Source: Macrostomum hystrix (taxonomy: Eukaryota > Platyhelminthes > Macrostomidae). Taken from it: a stretch of DNA of 64,000 bases. Shown piece by piece: positions 63,491-64,000 of the stretch; position 1 is the first letter of the stretch; each line of letters opens with the position of its first letter. A program made the translations under genes and the position numbers. Location: the NCBI GenBank assembly GCA_950097015.1, contig CATNEN010000001.1, forward strand, positions 26,689,001 to 26,753,000. Direction: 5' to 3'. The notes under the pieces were generated by a model, which saw nothing but the letters and a program-made list of their open reading frames with translations, did no database searches and was not told the DNA's origin.

Positions 63491-64000
63491 ACAGATATTT
63501 CTCTGGCTAGACAAAAGTTTGTTCTGTCATGCGGAAAATAGTTTCGATTTCTCTCATAGACTCAGTCGATACGAGTAGGAAAACAAAAGGTGAATAGTTA
63601 GCAAATTTCACGTACATGTATCATTGCATGGCGGTGGGACATTGCTTCTAAGTTGCCTCCTGAAGATGAAGACGAACCAAGTGCGTTCGATTGTCGCCTC
63701 AGTGTCGACTGTCATTGAAAGACTCAGCCGATACGCACGAGTTGTCTCACGCAGCAATGCATCCTATAATAATACAATGCAGATGGTACAAGTGAATTTG
63801 CAACTTTTGATTTCAAGCATCAGTGAGCTTCACTTTCCCCACTGGAGATTGGAGTACAAGGGAAACTAGTATAAGCACTCTTGCATGACTACTAAAGTAG
63901 CACTGTTTGATATTTAATACTATTTAATAAATACGTATCTGATGCGAGTAAAATTGTTTACTTTTGTTTTGCTACTTTATTTCATATAAATTCTGATTTA
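63491..64000. other. Window end, no supported gene
   Basis: An open stretch of 81 codons at 63624-63869 has no recognisable domain or splice context. The last 120 bp are AT-rich. Confidence 0.3.

Noticed and set aside
62110-63578. Three overlapping frames of 430-460 codons
   Set aside because: They arise from the 31-bp satellite, all three frames reading the same repeat, and begin inside a SINE.

Overview
The window is animal nuclear DNA. It contains spliced genes with GT-AG introns, secreted and membrane proteins built from metazoan domains (CUB, WSC, C-type lectin-like, core-2 GlcNAc transferase, LAP-type leucine-rich repeats), tRNA-derived SINEs, a truncated non-LTR retrotransposon and very many tandem arrays. 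Bacteria, organelles and viruses are excluded by the introns and repeats. The phylum cannot be fixed from the sequence. A repeat-rich spiralian such as a flatworm, annelid or mollusc is my best guess.

Layout: 720-881 (-) is the first coding exon of a Scribble/Erbin-type LAP protein whose remainder lies outside the window. 2638-5031 (+) is a complete four-exon secreted sphingomyelinase-like phosphodiesterase. 6121-6622 (-) is a two-exon tryparedoxin/nucleoredoxin-like protein. 7.2-10.85 kb is satellite DNA with a reverse transcriptase fragment. 10.86-11.75 kb (+) is a broken Crypton-type tyrosine recombinase. 12754-15314 (-) is a three-exon core-2 type N-acetylglucosaminyltransferase. 16.3-32.6 kb has no gene I can support. 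It holds satellites, SINE copies and a hairpin-rich island at 18.6-19.8 kb. 32649-51363 (+) is a ten-exon gene for an 836-residue protein with five CUB domains; its 9.3 kb second intron is largely tandem arrays. 53046-54174 (-) is a two-exon WSC-domain protein. 55592-56878 (+) is a single-exon secreted protein of unknown family. 58415-59200 (-) and 60890-61681 (+) are divergently arranged paralogous C-type lectin-like genes. The window ends with a 31-bp satellite.

The exon models of the four larger spliced genes were joined by hand. Reading phase is kept at every junction and each total is a whole number of codons (393, 460, 837 and 226, stop included), so these structures are well supported without alignments. 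Most products are secreted or surface glycoproteins, but I see no evidence that they form one pathway.

The most notable signals are higher-order organisation in several satellites (273 bp, 63 bp, 377 bp and 323 bp super-periods), hairpin islands carrying a recurrent CCATAGAC motif, a near-identical block shared by two otherwise diverged lectin-like paralogues, a novel furin-site protein, and satellites joined directly to SINE or retrotransposon ends.
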